Below, one piece after another: positions 51,046 to 60,968 of a DNA stretch of 64,000 nucleotides. This DNA is from Lachnospiraceae bacterium. GTDB lineage: Bacteria; Bacillota_A; Clostridia; Lachnospirales; Lachnospiraceae. The notes under the pieces are model-generated. The model worked only from the letters and a program-made list of their open reading frames with translations, did no database searches and was not told where the DNA came from. Where the stretch lies: contig JAETQR010000019.1 of the NCBI GenBank assembly GCA_021770615.1, forward strand, positions 20,948 to 84,947, read 5' to 3'. The position numbers and the translations under genes are program-made. The number at the start of each line of letters is the position of its first letter. The stretch's first letter is position 1.

Positions 51046-51951
51046 ATGAAGAAAAATAAAGGAATGATAATTGGTTTCCTTACACCGGCTGTTCTTATAT
51101 TCCTGGTGGTGTTCTTGTACCCGATCGTCAGAACGATACTTATGAGTTTCTTTAGGATTGGTTCGGTGACAGATTCGTTTGAGTTTTGGCAGTTTGTCGG
51201 GATTGAAAATTATCAAAAACTGTTTCGGACGCAGATTTTTGTGCTGGCTATGAAAAATATTATGATGATCTGGCTGCTGGGCGGGATTATCGTTATGGTA
51301 TTGTCGCTGCTGTTTGGCGTAATTCTGACAAGCGGGATCAGAGGAAAGAAATTTTTCCGCGCCATTATCTATCTCCCGAATATTGTCAGTGCAGTTGCAC
51401 TTGCAACGATGTGGAGGCAGTACGTTTACAGCCCGGATTTTGGACTTCTGGCGAGCTTTTTTAAGCTGATCGGCGCGGATAAACTGGCAGAGATTCAGTA
51501 TCTTGCTCCAGAGAACGCTTTTTGGGCATTGCTGTTTGCGTATTGTTTTGGTATGGTTGGATATCATATGCTGATCTGGATGAGCGGAATTGAGAGGATC
51601 AGCCCGGATTATTATGAGGCGGCAACAATTGACGGAGCCAATAAGATTCAGCAGTTCCGCTATATGACACTTCCGCTCCTTAAAGGGGTTTTCAAAACAA
51701 ACATTACGATGTGGACGGTAAGTACGGCGGCATTCTTTGTATGGTCGCAGTTGTTTTCATCCGTTACGGCAAATAAAGCAACGATCGTTCCGGTCCAGTA
51801 TATGTATATGCAGATCTTTGGCGCCGGCAATGCGGTAACAGAGCGTAACGCGGGATACGGCGCGGCAATTGGTATTATCCTTTGTCTCTGCGTAGTCGCG
51901 ATCTTTACGGTCTGCAATGCAGTGCTGAAAGATGACGACCTGGAATTTTAG
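51046..51951 (+). CDS. ABC importer permease, MalF-type
   Basis: This 301-aa protein has six predicted helices and the EAA loop YYEAATIDGANKIQQFRYMTLPLLK, which docks to the ATPase. AAAGGGGGAAGACCG precedes the ATG. It pairs with the next gene to form the channel of the LNB/GNB importer. Confidence 0.93.
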   Translation: MKKNKGMIIGFLTPAVLIFLVVFLYPIVRTILMSFFRIGSVTDSFEFWQFVGIENYQKLFRTQIFVLAMKNIMMIWLLGGIIVMVLSLLFGVILTSGIRGKKFFRAIIYLPNIVSAVALATMWRQYVYSPDFGLLASFFKLIGADKLAEIQYLAPENAFWALLFAYCFGMVGYHMLIWMSGIERISPDYYEAATIDGANKIQQFRYMTLPLLKGVFKTNITMWTVSTAAFFVWSQLFSSVTANKATIVPVQYMYMQIFGAGNAVTERNAGYGAAIGIILCLCVVAIFTVCNAVLKDDDLEF

Positions 51952-51966
51952 AAGGGAGGGGAAGTT

Positions 51967-52851
51967 ATGGCTAAGGAAAAAGAACATAAAGTAAAAAATA
52001 AAATCAATTGGAAAAAAGAAGCACGGCTTGCTCCCGGATATATTATTATCATCTTGTGGGTAGTATTTACATTTGTACTTCTTGGGTGGATCGTCGCGGC
52101 CAGTTTGTCTACAACGGCAGATATTTTTGCGGGGAATGCGTTAAAATTCCCGACAGGCCTTCATTTTGAAAATTATGTGGCAGCCTGGGGATCCGGCGGT
52201 GTGGCAACGTTTTTCCTGAACTCTCTGGTATATTCTCTTGTGTCATGTGCACTGTTGATCGTGATCTGTGCGCCTGCGGCATATGTGCTTGCAAGATTTA
52301 CCTTCCTTGGGAATAAGGTCATACAGACCAGCTTTGTGTCGGCCATGGGGGTTCCGATTACGATGATCGTCCTTCCTCTGTTCTGCCTGGTGGCTAATAT
52401 GGGAATTTTAAATAGTGTATTTGCAAGTAAGGTCACACTGATCTTTTTGTATATTGGTATCAATATACCGTATACGACAATTTTTCTTTTGACGTTTTTT
52501 TCTAATCTGTCACGTACATATGAAGAAGCGGCAGCTATTGACGGGTGCCCTCCGACGAAAACCTTCTGGAAGATCATGTTCCCGATGGCACAGTCAGGGA
52601 TCGTTACCGTAACGATTTTTAATTTTATTAATATCTGGAATGAGTATTTCCTTTCGTTGATTTTTGCAAACAACGATACGCTCCGCCCGGTAGCGGTAGG
52701 TTTGTATGGGATGCTTCAGTCTATGCAGTACACGGGTAACTGGGCAGGCATGTTTGCAGCTGTTGTTATTGTATTCCTGCCGACATTTATACTGTATCTT
52801 TTCCTCTCAGAAAAGATTATTGGCGGTGTTACCGGTGGTATTAAGGGATAA
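51967..52851 (+). CDS. ABC importer permease, MalG-type
   Basis: This 294-aa protein has six helices and the EAA loop YEEAAAIDGCPPTKTFWKIMFPM. A charged basic start (KEKEHKVKNKINWKKEA) precedes the first helix. It lies 15 bp after the MalF-type gene with GAAGGGAGGGGAAGTT upstream. Confidence 0.93.
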   Translation: MAKEKEHKVKNKINWKKEARLAPGYIIIILWVVFTFVLLGWIVAASLSTTADIFAGNALKFPTGLHFENYVAAWGSGGVATFFLNSLVYSLVSCALLIVICAPAAYVLARFTFLGNKVIQTSFVSAMGVPITMIVLPLFCLVANMGILNSVFASKVTLIFLYIGINIPYTTIFLLTFFSNLSRTYEEAAAIDGCPPTKTFWKIMFPMAQSGIVTVTIFNFINIWNEYFLSLIFANNDTLRPVAVGLYGMLQSMQYTGNWAGMFAAVVIVFLPTFILYLFLSEKIIGGVTGGIKG

Positions 52852-52899
52852 AGGGATTGTCGCAGCGCAGATATGGTAGTGAACTTGGAGGTAGAAGTG

Positions 52900-53829
52900 A
52901 TGAATAAACCAGTATTGGTTATTATGGCGGCCGGAATGGGAAGCCGTTACGGCGGATTGAAACAGATTGATCCGGTGGACGAATACGGACACATTATTAT
53001 GGATTTTTCTATGTACGACGCAAAGCGGGCAGGCTTTGAAAAGGTGATTTTCATAATCAAAAAAGAGAACGAAGAAAGCTTTAGAGCGGCAGTGGGAGAC
53101 CGTATGTCAGGGTATATGGAAGTTTCCTACGCGTTTCAGGAGATCGGCAGTATTCCGGATGGATACGAAGTTCCACAAGGACGTACAAAGCCGTGGGGAA
53201 CAGCCCACGCTGTACTCAGCTGTATAGATCAGATCGACGGCCCGTTTGCGGTGATCAATGCGGATGATTATTATGGCGTGGAAGCATTCCGTCTGATCTA
53301 TGATTATCTGGAATCTCACCCGGACGATGGAAAGTACCGGTACACGATGGTGGGATATTATCTTGGCAATACAGTGACAGATAACGGTCATGTTGCCCGC
53401 GGGATATGTGTTGTGAATGAGAAGGGTGAGCTTACGGATATCCATGAGAGGACGAGGATCGAGAAACACGAGGGCCAAATTGCGTATACGGAAGACGAGG
53501 GGGAGACATGGACTACGGTTCCGGAAAATGCAATTGTGTCTATGAACATGTGGGGATTTACGAAAAGCATCCTGAGTGAGATCCGGGATCGGTTCCCTGC
53601 GTTTCTAGATAAGGGAATCCGGGAGAATCCGATGAAATGCGAGTATTTCCTTCCGGCAGTTGTCGATGGTCTGCTGAAGGAAGAAAAGGCCACTGTCGCT
53701 GTGCTGGAATCTGCGGATAAATGGTACGGAGTGACGTACAAGGAAGACAAACCGGTGGTGATGGAAGCAATTAAAAAAATGAAAGAAGATGGCCTTTATC
53801 CGGAACATCTGTGGGAGGAGCAGTCATGA
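52900..53829 (+). CDS. NTP-transferase (sugar-1-phosphate nucleotidyltransferase-like)
   Basis: I start this 309-aa protein at ATG 52900 behind TTGGAGGTAGAAGTG. It carries the pyrophosphorylase signature MAAGMGSRYGGLKQI (nucleotide loop), then GRTKPWGTAHAVLSC, the metal site VINADDYYG and a downstream NMWGF. Proteins of this type make UDP- or dTDP-sugars from sugar 1-phosphates. In this operon it may uridylylate GlcNAc-1-P/GalNAc-1-P or Gal-1-P, taking the place that galT has in bifidobacteria; specificity is unproven. It overlaps nahK by 4 bp. A close paralogue is at 62889-63809. Confidence 0.85.
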   Translation: MNKPVLVIMAAGMGSRYGGLKQIDPVDEYGHIIMDFSMYDAKRAGFEKVIFIIKKENEESFRAAVGDRMSGYMEVSYAFQEIGSIPDGYEVPQGRTKPWGTAHAVLSCIDQIDGPFAVINADDYYGVEAFRLIYDYLESHPDDGKYRYTMVGYYLGNTVTDNGHVARGICVVNEKGELTDIHERTRIEKHEGQIAYTEDEGETWTTVPENAIVSMNMWGFTKSILSEIRDRFPAFLDKGIRENPMKCEYFLPAVVDGLLKEEKATVAVLESADKWYGVTYKEDKPVVMEAIKKMKEDGLYPEHLWEEQS

Positions 53830-54953
53830 AACAGATAACGCCAAAACAGATGGAAGAAGTAATCAGCCATTTCCAATATAAAGGTGATCTGCTCTCGCAG
53901 GAGCCTTACGGAAGCGGCCATATTAATGATACGTTTTTGCTGGTGTTCAAAACGGAAGTCACAAAAGAGCTGAAAGTGATTCTCCAGAGGATGAACAAGG
54001 AGGTTTTTGAGAATCCGGTGGAGTTGATGGAGAATATTGTGGGCGTGACTTCTTATCTGAGAGAGCGCATTATTGAAAACGGCGGAGATCCGGAGAGAGA
54101 GACGCTTAATGTGCTTCCGGCCGTGGATGGGAAGTTATATTATCTGGATTCGCTGGGAGATTATTGGCGTTCGTACAAGTTTATTGATCATGCCACCAGC
54201 TATGATCAGGTGGAGAACCCTGATGATTTTTACCAAAGCGCAGTTGCTTTCGGCAATTTCCAGCGGCTTCTGGCTGATTATCCGGCGCAAACTCTGCATG
54301 AGACGATCAAAGGGTTCCATGATACAAAAGCCAGATTTGAGGTTTTTAAAAAAGTTGTTGAAGAAGATGTCATGGGGAGAGCGAAGGAGGTTCAGAAGGA
54401 AATTCGGTTTGTGCTTGACCGGGAGGAAATTGCAGACTTTTTCTGTGAGCTTCTGGAAAAGGGAGAACTTCCGCTGCGTGTTACCCACAATGACACAAAG
54501 CTCAACAACATTATGATTGATGACGAGACCGGCAAAGGAATCTGCGTCATTGACCTGGATACAGTTATGCCGGGGCTGGCGATGAACGATTTCGGTGATT
54601 CGATCCGGTTTGGGGCGAGCACCGCCGCAGAAGATGAACAGGATCTGTCGAAGGTTTCCTGCAGTATGGAATTGTTTGATCAGTATGCGAAGGGGTTCAT
54701 AGAAGGCTGCAAAGGGAAGCTGACCCGAAAAGAGATAGAATTGATGCCTATGGGAGCGAAGACCATGACCTTTGAGTGCGGGATGCGGTTTTTGACAGAT
54801 TACCTTCAGGGAGACACTTATTTTAAGATTCACAGGGAGAAACAGAACCTGGATAGATGCCGTACCCAGTTTAAGCTGGTTGAGGATATGGAACAAAAGT
54901 GGTATACTATGCAGGAAATTGTGAAAAAGTATAGTAACAGTCAGGAGGTATAA
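53826..54953 (+). CDS. nahK: N-acetylhexosamine 1-kinase
   Basis: This 375-aa protein is an aminoglycoside-phosphotransferase-like kinase: [14 protein letters not shown] at the start, VILQRMN (ATP-site Lys region), the catalytic loop [13 protein letters not shown] and metal-binding [17 protein letters not shown]. NahK phosphorylates the HexNAc released by GH112 at C1. ATG 53826 overlaps the previous stop (ATGA) and has GGGAGGAGCAG upstream. It ends 2 bp before galE. Confidence 0.92.
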   Translation: MKQITPKQMEEVISHFQYKGDLLSQEPYGSGHINDTFLLVFKTEVTKELKVILQRMNKEVFENPVELMENIVGVTSYLRERIIENGGDPERETLNVLPAVDGKLYYLDSLGDYWRSYKFIDHATSYDQVENPDDFYQSAVAFGNFQRLLADYPAQTLHETIKGFHDTKARFEVFKKVVEEDVMGRAKEVQKEIRFVLDREEIADFFCELLEKGELPLRVTHNDTKLNNIMIDDETGKGICVIDLDTVMPGLAMNDFGDSIRFGASTAAEDEQDLSKVSCSMELFDQYAKGFIEGCKGKLTRKEIELMPMGAKTMTFECGMRFLTDYLQGDTYFKIHREKQNLDRCRTQFKLVEDMEQKWYTMQEIVKKYSNSQEV

Positions 54954-54955
54954 AG

Positions 54956-55975
54956 ATGGCAAAAGTATTGATCACAGGAGGCGCCGGATATATTGGAAGC
55001 CACACAGCACTGGAACTTTTGAACGAAGGATATGAGGTTGTAGTATATGATAACCTCAGCAATGCATCGGAAGAATCTATAAAAAGAGTAGAGGAACTTA
55101 CGGGGAAGAAAATTGCGTTTTACGAGGGCGATGTCCTGGACGGTGATTCGCTGGAAGCAATGTTCCGGACAGAAAAGGTAGATGCGGTGATCCATTGTGC
55201 GGCGTTGAAGGCAGTCGGGGAATCGGTGCAGAAACCATTGGAATACTACCATAATAATATTACAGGGACCCTTTCGCTGATGGGCGTAATGGACAAGGTG
55301 GGCGTTAAAAATATTGTATTCAGTTCTTCCGCTACCGTGTACGGAAGCCCGGAGGAGATTCCGATCACAGAGAATTGCCCGAAGGGGGCATGTACCAATC
55401 CGTATGGCTGGACAAAGTCCATGATGGAACAGATCATGACGGATGTACAGAAGGCAAAACCGGACTGGAATGTAATTTTGCTCCGTTATTTCAACCCGGT
55501 AGGCGCGCATGAGAGCGGGCGCATCGGAGAAGATCCGAAAGGAATCCCGAATAATCTGATGCCGTATATTTCCCAGGTGGCCGTCGGAAAGCTGGAGAAG
55601 CTGGGCGTATTTGGAGATGATTATGATACTCCGGATGGTACGGGAGTGCGCGACTATATCCATGTGGTTGATCTGGCTATCGGACATGTGAAGGCGATTA
55701 ATTATATTTTCACGAACCCGGGGCTTGATGTGATCAATCTCGGTACGGGAGTGGGATACTCGGTCCTGGATATGGTGAAAGCCTTTTCCAAGGCGTGCGG
55801 GAAGGAGATCCCGTATGAGATTAAGCCAAGAAGAGCCGGTGATATCGCAATGTGCTATGCAGATCCGGCAAAAGCCCTTAAGGTTCTTGGCTGGAAGGCT
55901 GAAAGGGGACTTGAGGCAATGTGCGAGGATACTTGGAGGTGGCAGTCTCAGAATCCGAAGGGATACAGTGAATAA
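54956..55975 (+). CDS. galE: UDP-glucose/UDP-HexNAc 4-epimerase
   Basis: This 339-aa extended SDR has the NAD loop [31 protein letters not shown] and the active-site YGWTKSMME (YxxxK). It interconverts UDP-Gal/UDP-Glc and possibly UDP-GalNAc/UDP-GlcNAc; the pathway needs the latter if GNB is used. GGAGGTATAAAG precedes the ATG, 2 bp after nahK. It ends the importer operon. Confidence 0.95.
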   Translation: MAKVLITGGAGYIGSHTALELLNEGYEVVVYDNLSNASEESIKRVEELTGKKIAFYEGDVLDGDSLEAMFRTEKVDAVIHCAALKAVGESVQKPLEYYHNNITGTLSLMGVMDKVGVKNIVFSSSATVYGSPEEIPITENCPKGACTNPYGWTKSMMEQIMTDVQKAKPDWNVILLRYFNPVGAHESGRIGEDPKGIPNNLMPYISQVAVGKLEKLGVFGDDYDTPDGTGVRDYIHVVDLAIGHVKAINYIFTNPGLDVINLGTGVGYSVLDMVKAFSKACGKEIPYEIKPRRAGDIAMCYADPAKALKVLGWKAERGLEAMCEDTWRWQSQNPKGYSE

Positions 55976-56003
55976 ATAGCATAGTAATGTAAAGAAAAGC
56001 CGA

Positions 56004-56065
56004 GGGGCGGATCGTTTCGGGGCATGGTGCATGATAGTGTGCCGTCAGAAGAGAAGGTCCGCCCC
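56004..56065 (+). terminator. Possible terminator after galE
   Basis: GGGGCGGA (56004-56011) pairs with TCCGCCCC (56058-56065) with a long internal loop, followed by TGCTTTG. The long loop makes it a weak call. The remaining 150 bp to gdpP hold only its promoter. Confidence 0.4.
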
Positions 56066-56163
56066 TGCTTTGCGTGCCGGCAAAAGTAAGTCAACGTTTT
56101 TGAGTCGGTGGACTTATAATGTTTATGGTAATATGATGTTATGCAGTGGCTTTTAATTGTATC

Positions 56164-56192
56164 TTTTATTTTTGCATTAAAGATGCTATAAT
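56164..56192 (+). promoter_or_regulatory. Extended -10 promoter of gdpP-rplI-dnaB
   Basis: TGCTATAAT (56184-56192) is a perfect extended -10. A weak TTTTAT stands 17 bp upstream. It precedes the gdpP start by 30-50 bp. Confidence 0.7.
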
Positions 56193-56222
56193 GATACCGT
56201 ATATCTTGGAATTCAATCTATA

Positions 56223-58307
56223 ATGGATCAGAGGAAAATCATGAAAGAGAAAAAAAAGGCAAACCAAAGAGTAAAAATAAAGGGGCAGCTTCGACTGTAT
56301 ATGCAATGGCCGGCCATCATGGCAATTTTGTTGATCTGTATGAATGGCTGGATCTATAGGGTGGACAAAAGGGCGGGGATTCTGATGTCCCTGTTTCTGC
56401 TCATTTATATCGTGATGATCGCGATACTGTATCTGTACACCAAATCCCTGGTTGTGAAGGATCTTGTACAGTTTGCCGCCCAGTATGGCATTGTCCAGAA
56501 TACACTTCTTAAAGAACTGGCAGTGCCATATGCGATCCTTCTGGATGACGGAAGGGTTGTCTGGATGAATAACCAGTTCAGGGATACTTTGGGAATGGAT
56601 CTGAAAGCCGGAGTATATATCGGGAAATATATGCCCGAACTTAATACGTCCATTTTTCCACAGGAGGAGAATGATATTGTCCAGATGGACGTGTATTATA
56701 GAGAATGTGAATATCAGGCGGAACTCAGAAAAGTGTCCATAGAAGGCTTTAGTGAGACGGAACGGCTTATGGAGATGCCTGAAGAGAAGGAATATTTTAT
56801 TGCGGTTTATCTGCAAGACGTTACAGAACTCAACCGATGTATCCGGGAGAGTGAGGAACAGCGCCTGGTGGCAGGCCTGATCTACATTGACAATTATGAC
56901 GAACTGGTTGACAGTGTGGAGGAGGTGCGGCAGTCCCTTCTGGTTGCTTTGGTGGAGAGGAAGATTACCCAATATATTGCCAGAGGCAACGGGATCGTGA
57001 AAAAGATGGAGGCGGACAAATATTTCTTTGCCGTGCAGAAGCAATATTTTAAGCAGTTTGAAGCGGATAAGTTTTCGCTACTGGAGGATGTGAAGTCTGT
57101 AAACATCGGTAACGATATTCCGCCGACTCTTAGTATAGGTATGGGGTTAAGCCCGGAGTCGTATTCCCAGAGTTATAACTATTCCCGCGTAGCCATTGAC
57201 CTGGCGCTGGCCAGAGGCGGAGACCAGGCAGTTATAAAAGAAGGCGGCGGGATCACCTATTATGGCGGCAAACAGGAACAGACGTCAAAGAAAACCCGTG
57301 TAAAGGCAAGAGTGAAGGCGGAGGCCTTGAGAGAACTTATTACGGTAAAAGACAGGATTTTTGTCATGGGGCATAAATTTACGGATGCCGATTCTTTTGG
57401 GGCGGCCATCGGGATTTACCGTGCGGCGGGGGCATTGAAGAAGCGGGTATATATTATCATCAATGAGGTGTCGGCGTCTCTGAAGCCGTTGTATAGCTCT
57501 TATGAAAATAATCCAGACTATCCCCAGGACCTGTTTCTGACATCTTCAGAGGCGATTGAGATGGCAGATGAGAATTCCATGGTTATAGTCGTGGACACGA
57601 ACCGCCCTCAGATGACAGAGTGTGAAGAACTTCTGGAAATTTCCAAGACGATCGTTGTTCTGGACCACCACAGGCAGAACAGTGATAATATTGAGAATGC
57701 CCTGTTGTCATACATTGAACCTTATGCGTCGTCTTCCTGTGAGATGGTTGCCGAGGTTCTGCAGTATATTGAGGATGATATCAGGATTCCGAAGCTTGAA
57801 GCGAGCAGTCTGTATGCCGGGATTATGATTGATACCAATAATTTTGTGAGCCGGACAGGAGTGCGCACGTTTGAGGCGGCTGCATTTTTGCGAAGGAGCG
57901 GTGCAGATATTACTCTGGTACGTAAAATGTTCCGGGACGATATGGAGTCCTATCAGGCAAAAGCGAAGATTATCAGCAGCGTAGAGGTATACCGCGACAA
58001 ATTTGCCATTGCACAGGGGCAGGATCTCCAGATCGAGAGCCCGACGATCATAGGCGCACAGGCGGCCAATGAACTTTTGGACATTAATGCAATCAAGGCA
58101 TCCTTTGTCCTGACAACATATAATGGCAGGATCTACATCAGCGCTCGTTCGATAGATGAGGTGAATGTACAGATCATCATGGAACGGCTTGGCGGCGGCG
58201 GACATATGAATGCTTCCGGCGCGCAGTTCAACCATACAGATATGGGAAGAGCGTTGGGTGACCTTAAACGTGTCATAGACGAAATGGTAGAAGGAGGAGA
58301 TATCTAG
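56223..58307 (+). CDS. gdpP: Cyclic-di-AMP phosphodiesterase
   Basis: This 694-aa membrane protein hydrolyses c-di-AMP. In order: two membrane helices (about residues 18-68), a PAS-like region, a degenerate GGDEF domain (VAGLIYIDNYDELVDSV), a DHH domain with GHKFTDADSFGAAIG, VDTNRPQ and VVLDHHRQN, and a DHHA1 domain ending GGGGHMNASGAQF. ATG 56241 is an alternative start with better spacing to AGAGGA. The stop overlaps the rplI start by 1 bp, the usual gdpP-rplI-dnaB order. Confidence 0.95.
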   Translation: MDQRKIMKEKKKANQRVKIKGQLRLYMQWPAIMAILLICMNGWIYRVDKRAGILMSLFLLIYIVMIAILYLYTKSLVVKDLVQFAAQYGIVQNTLLKELAVPYAILLDDGRVVWMNNQFRDTLGMDLKAGVYIGKYMPELNTSIFPQEENDIVQMDVYYRECEYQAELRKVSIEGFSETERLMEMPEEKEYFIAVYLQDVTELNRCIRESEEQRLVAGLIYIDNYDELVDSVEEVRQSLLVALVERKITQYIARGNGIVKKMEADKYFFAVQKQYFKQFEADKFSLLEDVKSVNIGNDIPPTLSIGMGLSPESYSQSYNYSRVAIDLALARGGDQAVIKEGGGITYYGGKQEQTSKKTRVKARVKAEALRELITVKDRIFVMGHKFTDADSFGAAIGIYRAAGALKKRVYIIINEVSASLKPLYSSYENNPDYPQDLFLTSSEAIEMADENSMVIVVDTNRPQMTECEELLEISKTIVVLDHHRQNSDNIENALLSYIEPYASSSCEMVAEVLQYIEDDIRIPKLEASSLYAGIMIDTNNFVSRTGVRTFEAAAFLRRSGADITLVRKMFRDDMESYQAKAKIISSVEVYRDKFAIAQGQDLQIESPTIIGAQAANELLDINAIKASFVLTTYNGRIYISARSIDEVNVQIIMERLGGGGHMNASGAQFNHTDMGRALGDLKRVIDEMVEGGDI

Positions 58308-58756
58308 TGAAAGTAATATTGACGGAAGATGTAAAATCTCTTGGAAAAAAAGGTGATATTGTAAATGTAAATGACGGCTATGCGAGAAATTTCATCCTTA
58401 AGACAAATAAGGGTGTGGAGGCTACCGCAAAGAACCTTAATGATCTGAAGCTGAAAAAAGCAAATGCCGACAAGATTGCCCAGGAGCAGTATGAGGCGGC
58501 AGCAGAGCTTGGCAAAAAGGTGGAGGCAGGGAAAATTGAGGTTTCCATCAAAACCGGAGAAGGCGGAAAGGCTTTTGGTTCTGTATCGTCCAAAGAGATC
58601 GCAGCGGAGGTAAAAGCCCAGATGGGCCTGGAGGTGGATAAAAAGAAGATCCAGTTAAAGGATACGATCAAAGCGCTTGGGACCTATGAAGTACCGGTCA
58701 GGCTTCACCCTAAGGTCACGGCAAAACTGAAGGTCGTAGTGACGGAAGAAGTTTAG
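58307..58756 (+). CDS. rplI: 50S ribosomal protein L9
   Basis: This 149-aa protein reads MKVILTEDVKSLGKKGDIVNVNDGYARNFI with the connecting helix and VPVRLHPKVTAKLKVVV. It begins at GTG 58307 overlapping the gdpP stop, with GAAGGAGGAGATATCTA upstream. It binds domain V-side 23S rRNA. Confidence 0.97.
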   Translation: MKVILTEDVKSLGKKGDIVNVNDGYARNFILKTNKGVEATAKNLNDLKLKKANADKIAQEQYEAAAELGKKVEAGKIEVSIKTGEGGKAFGSVSSKEIAAEVKAQMGLEVDKKKIQLKDTIKALGTYEVPVRLHPKVTAKLKVVVTEEV

Positions 58757-58768
58757 GAGGAATTGCAG

Positions 58769-60109
58769 ATGGAAGAGGCGCTTATCAAAAGAGTGATGCC
58801 CCACAGTATAGAGGCGGAGCAGTCAGTCATAGGCGCGATGCTGATGGATAAGGACGCCATTCTTGAGGCGGCAGAATTGATCAGTGGACAAGATTTTTAT
58901 CAGACTGCTTATGGAGTCATCTTTGATTCCATGGTAGAACTGTTTAATGAGGGGAAACCGGTGGATCTGATCACATTGCAGGAACGTCTGAAGGAAAAGG
59001 ATGTGCCTCCGGAGATCGCAAGCCTTGAGTTTGTAAAAAATCTGCTCACAGAGGCGCTGACTTCGGCGAATGTAAAGTATCATGCAGAGATTGTGGCGGA
59101 TAAATCCATGCTGCGGAAACTGATCAGGTTAAACGATGAGATATCCAATATATGTTACGCGGGGAAAGAGCCGTTAGAGGCGGTTCTGGAGAGGACAGAA
59201 AAATCTGTGTTTGAATTGCTGCAAAAGAGAAACACGAGTGATTATGTGCCTATCCGGCAGATCGTCTTAAACGCCCTTGACAGGATTGAGAAGGCATCGA
59301 AAAATAAAGGCTCTGTGACAGGGCTTCCTACGGGGTTCATTGATCTTGATTATAAGCTGTCCGGACTGCAGCCGGCAGATCTCATTCTTGTGGCGGCAAG
59401 GCCGTCTATGGGAAAAACGGCATTTGTCCTGAATATTGCCCAGTATGTTGCATTTAAAAAGGGCAGGAAGGCAGCGATTTTCAGCCTGGAGATGTCAAAG
59501 GAGCAGTTGGTGAACCGTTTGTTTTCACTGGAATCCCAGGTAGAGGCGCAGGCTCTGAGAACCGGAAATATGAAGGATTCCGACTGGGAGAAATTAATTG
59601 AAAGTGCAGGGATTATTGGGAAGTCAAAGTTGATCATTGACGATACACCGGGAATATCTGTATCGGAGCTTCGCTCTAAGTGCAGGAAGTATAAGCTGGA
59701 GCATGGCCTGGATCTTATTATCATTGACTATCTGCAACTGATGAGCGGAAGTGTAGGAGGACGTTCGGAATCCAGACAGCAGGAGATTTCGGAGATTTCC
59801 CGGTCTCTGAAGGCGCTGGCCAGGGAATTGAATGTCCCGGTAATTGCACTGTCGCAGCTCAGCCGTGCGGTTGAAGCGAGGCCGGATAAGCGGCCTATGC
59901 TTTCGGATCTCAGGGAGTCCGGAGCCATTGAACAGGACGCAGATGTGGTGATGTTTATTTACCGTGACGAGTATTACAATAAGGATTCTGAATATAAAAA
60001 GCAGGCGGAGATCATCATTGCAAAACAAAGAAACGGTCCTGTGGGGACCGTTCATCTGGCCTGGCTCGGTGAATACACAAAATTTGCGAATTTAAGCAGG
60101 CAGGAATAA
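58769..60109 (+). CDS. dnaB: Replicative DNA helicase
   Basis: This 446-aa hexameric helicase has the N-terminal PHSIEAEQSVIGAMLMD collar domain and the RecA-like motor with ARPSMGKTAFVLNIA (Walker A), FSLEMSKEQLV, IIIDYLQLM (Walker B) and LSQLSRAVEARPDKRP. ATG 58769 is chosen because AGGAGG lies 8 bp upstream; an in-frame TTG at 58763 is too close. The 3' end overlaps the convergent 118-aa gene by 18 bp. Confidence 0.97.
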   Translation: MEEALIKRVMPHSIEAEQSVIGAMLMDKDAILEAAELISGQDFYQTAYGVIFDSMVELFNEGKPVDLITLQERLKEKDVPPEIASLEFVKNLLTEALTSANVKYHAEIVADKSMLRKLIRLNDEISNICYAGKEPLEAVLERTEKSVFELLQKRNTSDYVPIRQIVLNALDRIEKASKNKGSVTGLPTGFIDLDYKLSGLQPADLILVAARPSMGKTAFVLNIAQYVAFKKGRKAAIFSLEMSKEQLVNRLFSLESQVEAQALRTGNMKDSDWEKLIESAGIIGKSKLIIDDTPGISVSELRSKCRKYKLEHGLDLIIIDYLQLMSGSVGGRSESRQQEISEISRSLKALARELNVPVIALSQLSRAVEARPDKRPMLSDLRESGAIEQDADVVMFIYRDEYYNKDSEYKKQAEIIIAKQRNGPVGTVHLAWLGEYTKFANLSRQE

Positions 60110-60448
60110 TTTTTTTAATTTTTCTACAGGACCACTGCCGGCGGCGGATTTCCGGAAGGATTGCTGCTGTCGGATCAGTTGGTCCAGTTTTTTGAACTGT
60201 TCTTCCTCCTGTCGTTCTTTGGCATCCAGGAGAAACGACATTTCTTTGCTGAACATAGACAACAGGACTTCGTTGTTGTTTTCCAGCATCCGCTTCATAT
60301 GTAGCTGTTCCCTGGTTCTTTTGATGTCTGGGATCAATGCCTTTAATTCTGAAAAAGGTACTCCCTGTTCGTATAATTCTTTAATGCATCCGTATAGCTT
60401 GATGTCATCCTTTGTCTCCCGTTTTAATTGTTCCAATGCATTGCCCAT
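60092..60448 (-). CDS. Small coiled-coil protein, 118 aa
   Basis: The protein is charged and helical, with no membrane segment. LKRETKDDIKLYGCIKELYEQG and the long heptad-like stretch ARERQEEEQFKKLDQLIRQQQ suggest a coiled coil. AAGGGGG lies upstream of the ATG on the minus strand, which supports it as real. I recognise no family. Its end overlaps dnaB by 18 bp tail to tail. Confidence 0.7.
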   Translation of the reverse strand: MGNALEQLKRETKDDIKLYGCIKELYEQGVPFSELKALIPDIKRTREQLHMKRMLENNNEVLLSMFSKEMSFLLDAKERQEEEQFKKLDQLIRQQQSFRKSAAGSGPVEKLKKLFLPA

Positions 60449-60549
60449 AATAAAACCCCCTTATTATTAAATGCTGTGCTTGTCTGCTTTGGCAGGTTCA
60501 TCATAGCATAGGATCATTGCGAAACAAGTCAAAACACGTCATGCAAAAT

Positions 60550-60599
60550 AAAAAAGCATTGCCCTAAAATCCGAAAAACATCAGGACAATGCTTTTTTA
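60550..60599. terminator. Bidirectional terminator before the ferredoxin
   Basis: AAAAAGCATTGCCCT pairs with AGGACAATGCTTTTTT (one mismatch). It has A-run and T-run sides, so it can terminate on both strands, most relevantly the ferredoxin gene on the minus strand. Confidence 0.75.
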
Positions 60600-60614
60600 T
60601 TTCCCAAAATATTA

Positions 60615-60785
60615 TTAGCCCTGAGAGATAGCTCCTGTCGGGCACTGAGCTGCACATGCACCACAGTCAACACAGGCATCAGCATCAATCTCATAGTGGT
60701 CTGCGCCCTGAGAGATAGCGCCTACTGGACATTCAGCTTCGCAAGCTCCGCAGCTAACACATTCATCACTAATTACGTGTGCCAT
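60615..60785 (-). CDS. Ferredoxin, 2[4Fe-4S]
   Basis: This 56-aa gene reads MAHVISDECVSCGACEAECP and continues to a second CVDCGACAAQCPTGAI. Two CxxCxxCxxxCP motifs make it a classical clostridial 8Fe ferredoxin, an electron carrier for pyruvate:ferredoxin oxidoreductase, hydrogenase and similar enzymes. AAAAAGGAGGTACATACC precedes the ATG at 60785. The stop is at 60615, and the bidirectional hairpin follows. Confirmed by direct reading of the minus strand. Confidence 0.97.
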   Translation of the reverse strand: MAHVISDECVSCGACEAECPVGAISQGADHYEIDADACVDCGACAAQCPTGAISQG

Positions 60786-60968
60786 TGGTATGTACCTCCT
60801 TTTTGTGATTGTAAGACGTTTTGCCTTTCCATATCATCATACTAAAAATTAAGAAATTTTTCAAGATTTTTTCATGAATATGGTGTATAGTGATTGGTGT
60901 TTAATTACTGCGCACAGAGTGTGCGGCGGCAATGTTTCATATGATCATGAAAACGGGAGAAAAAAATA

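Noticed and set aside
54941..56032. 363-aa open frame on the minus strand over galE
   Set aside because: Antisense to the well-supported galE, no recognisable domain and no translation signal.
56166..57044. 292-aa open frame on the minus strand over gdpP
   Set aside because: Antisense to gdpP; His/Ile-rich composition typical of shadow frames.
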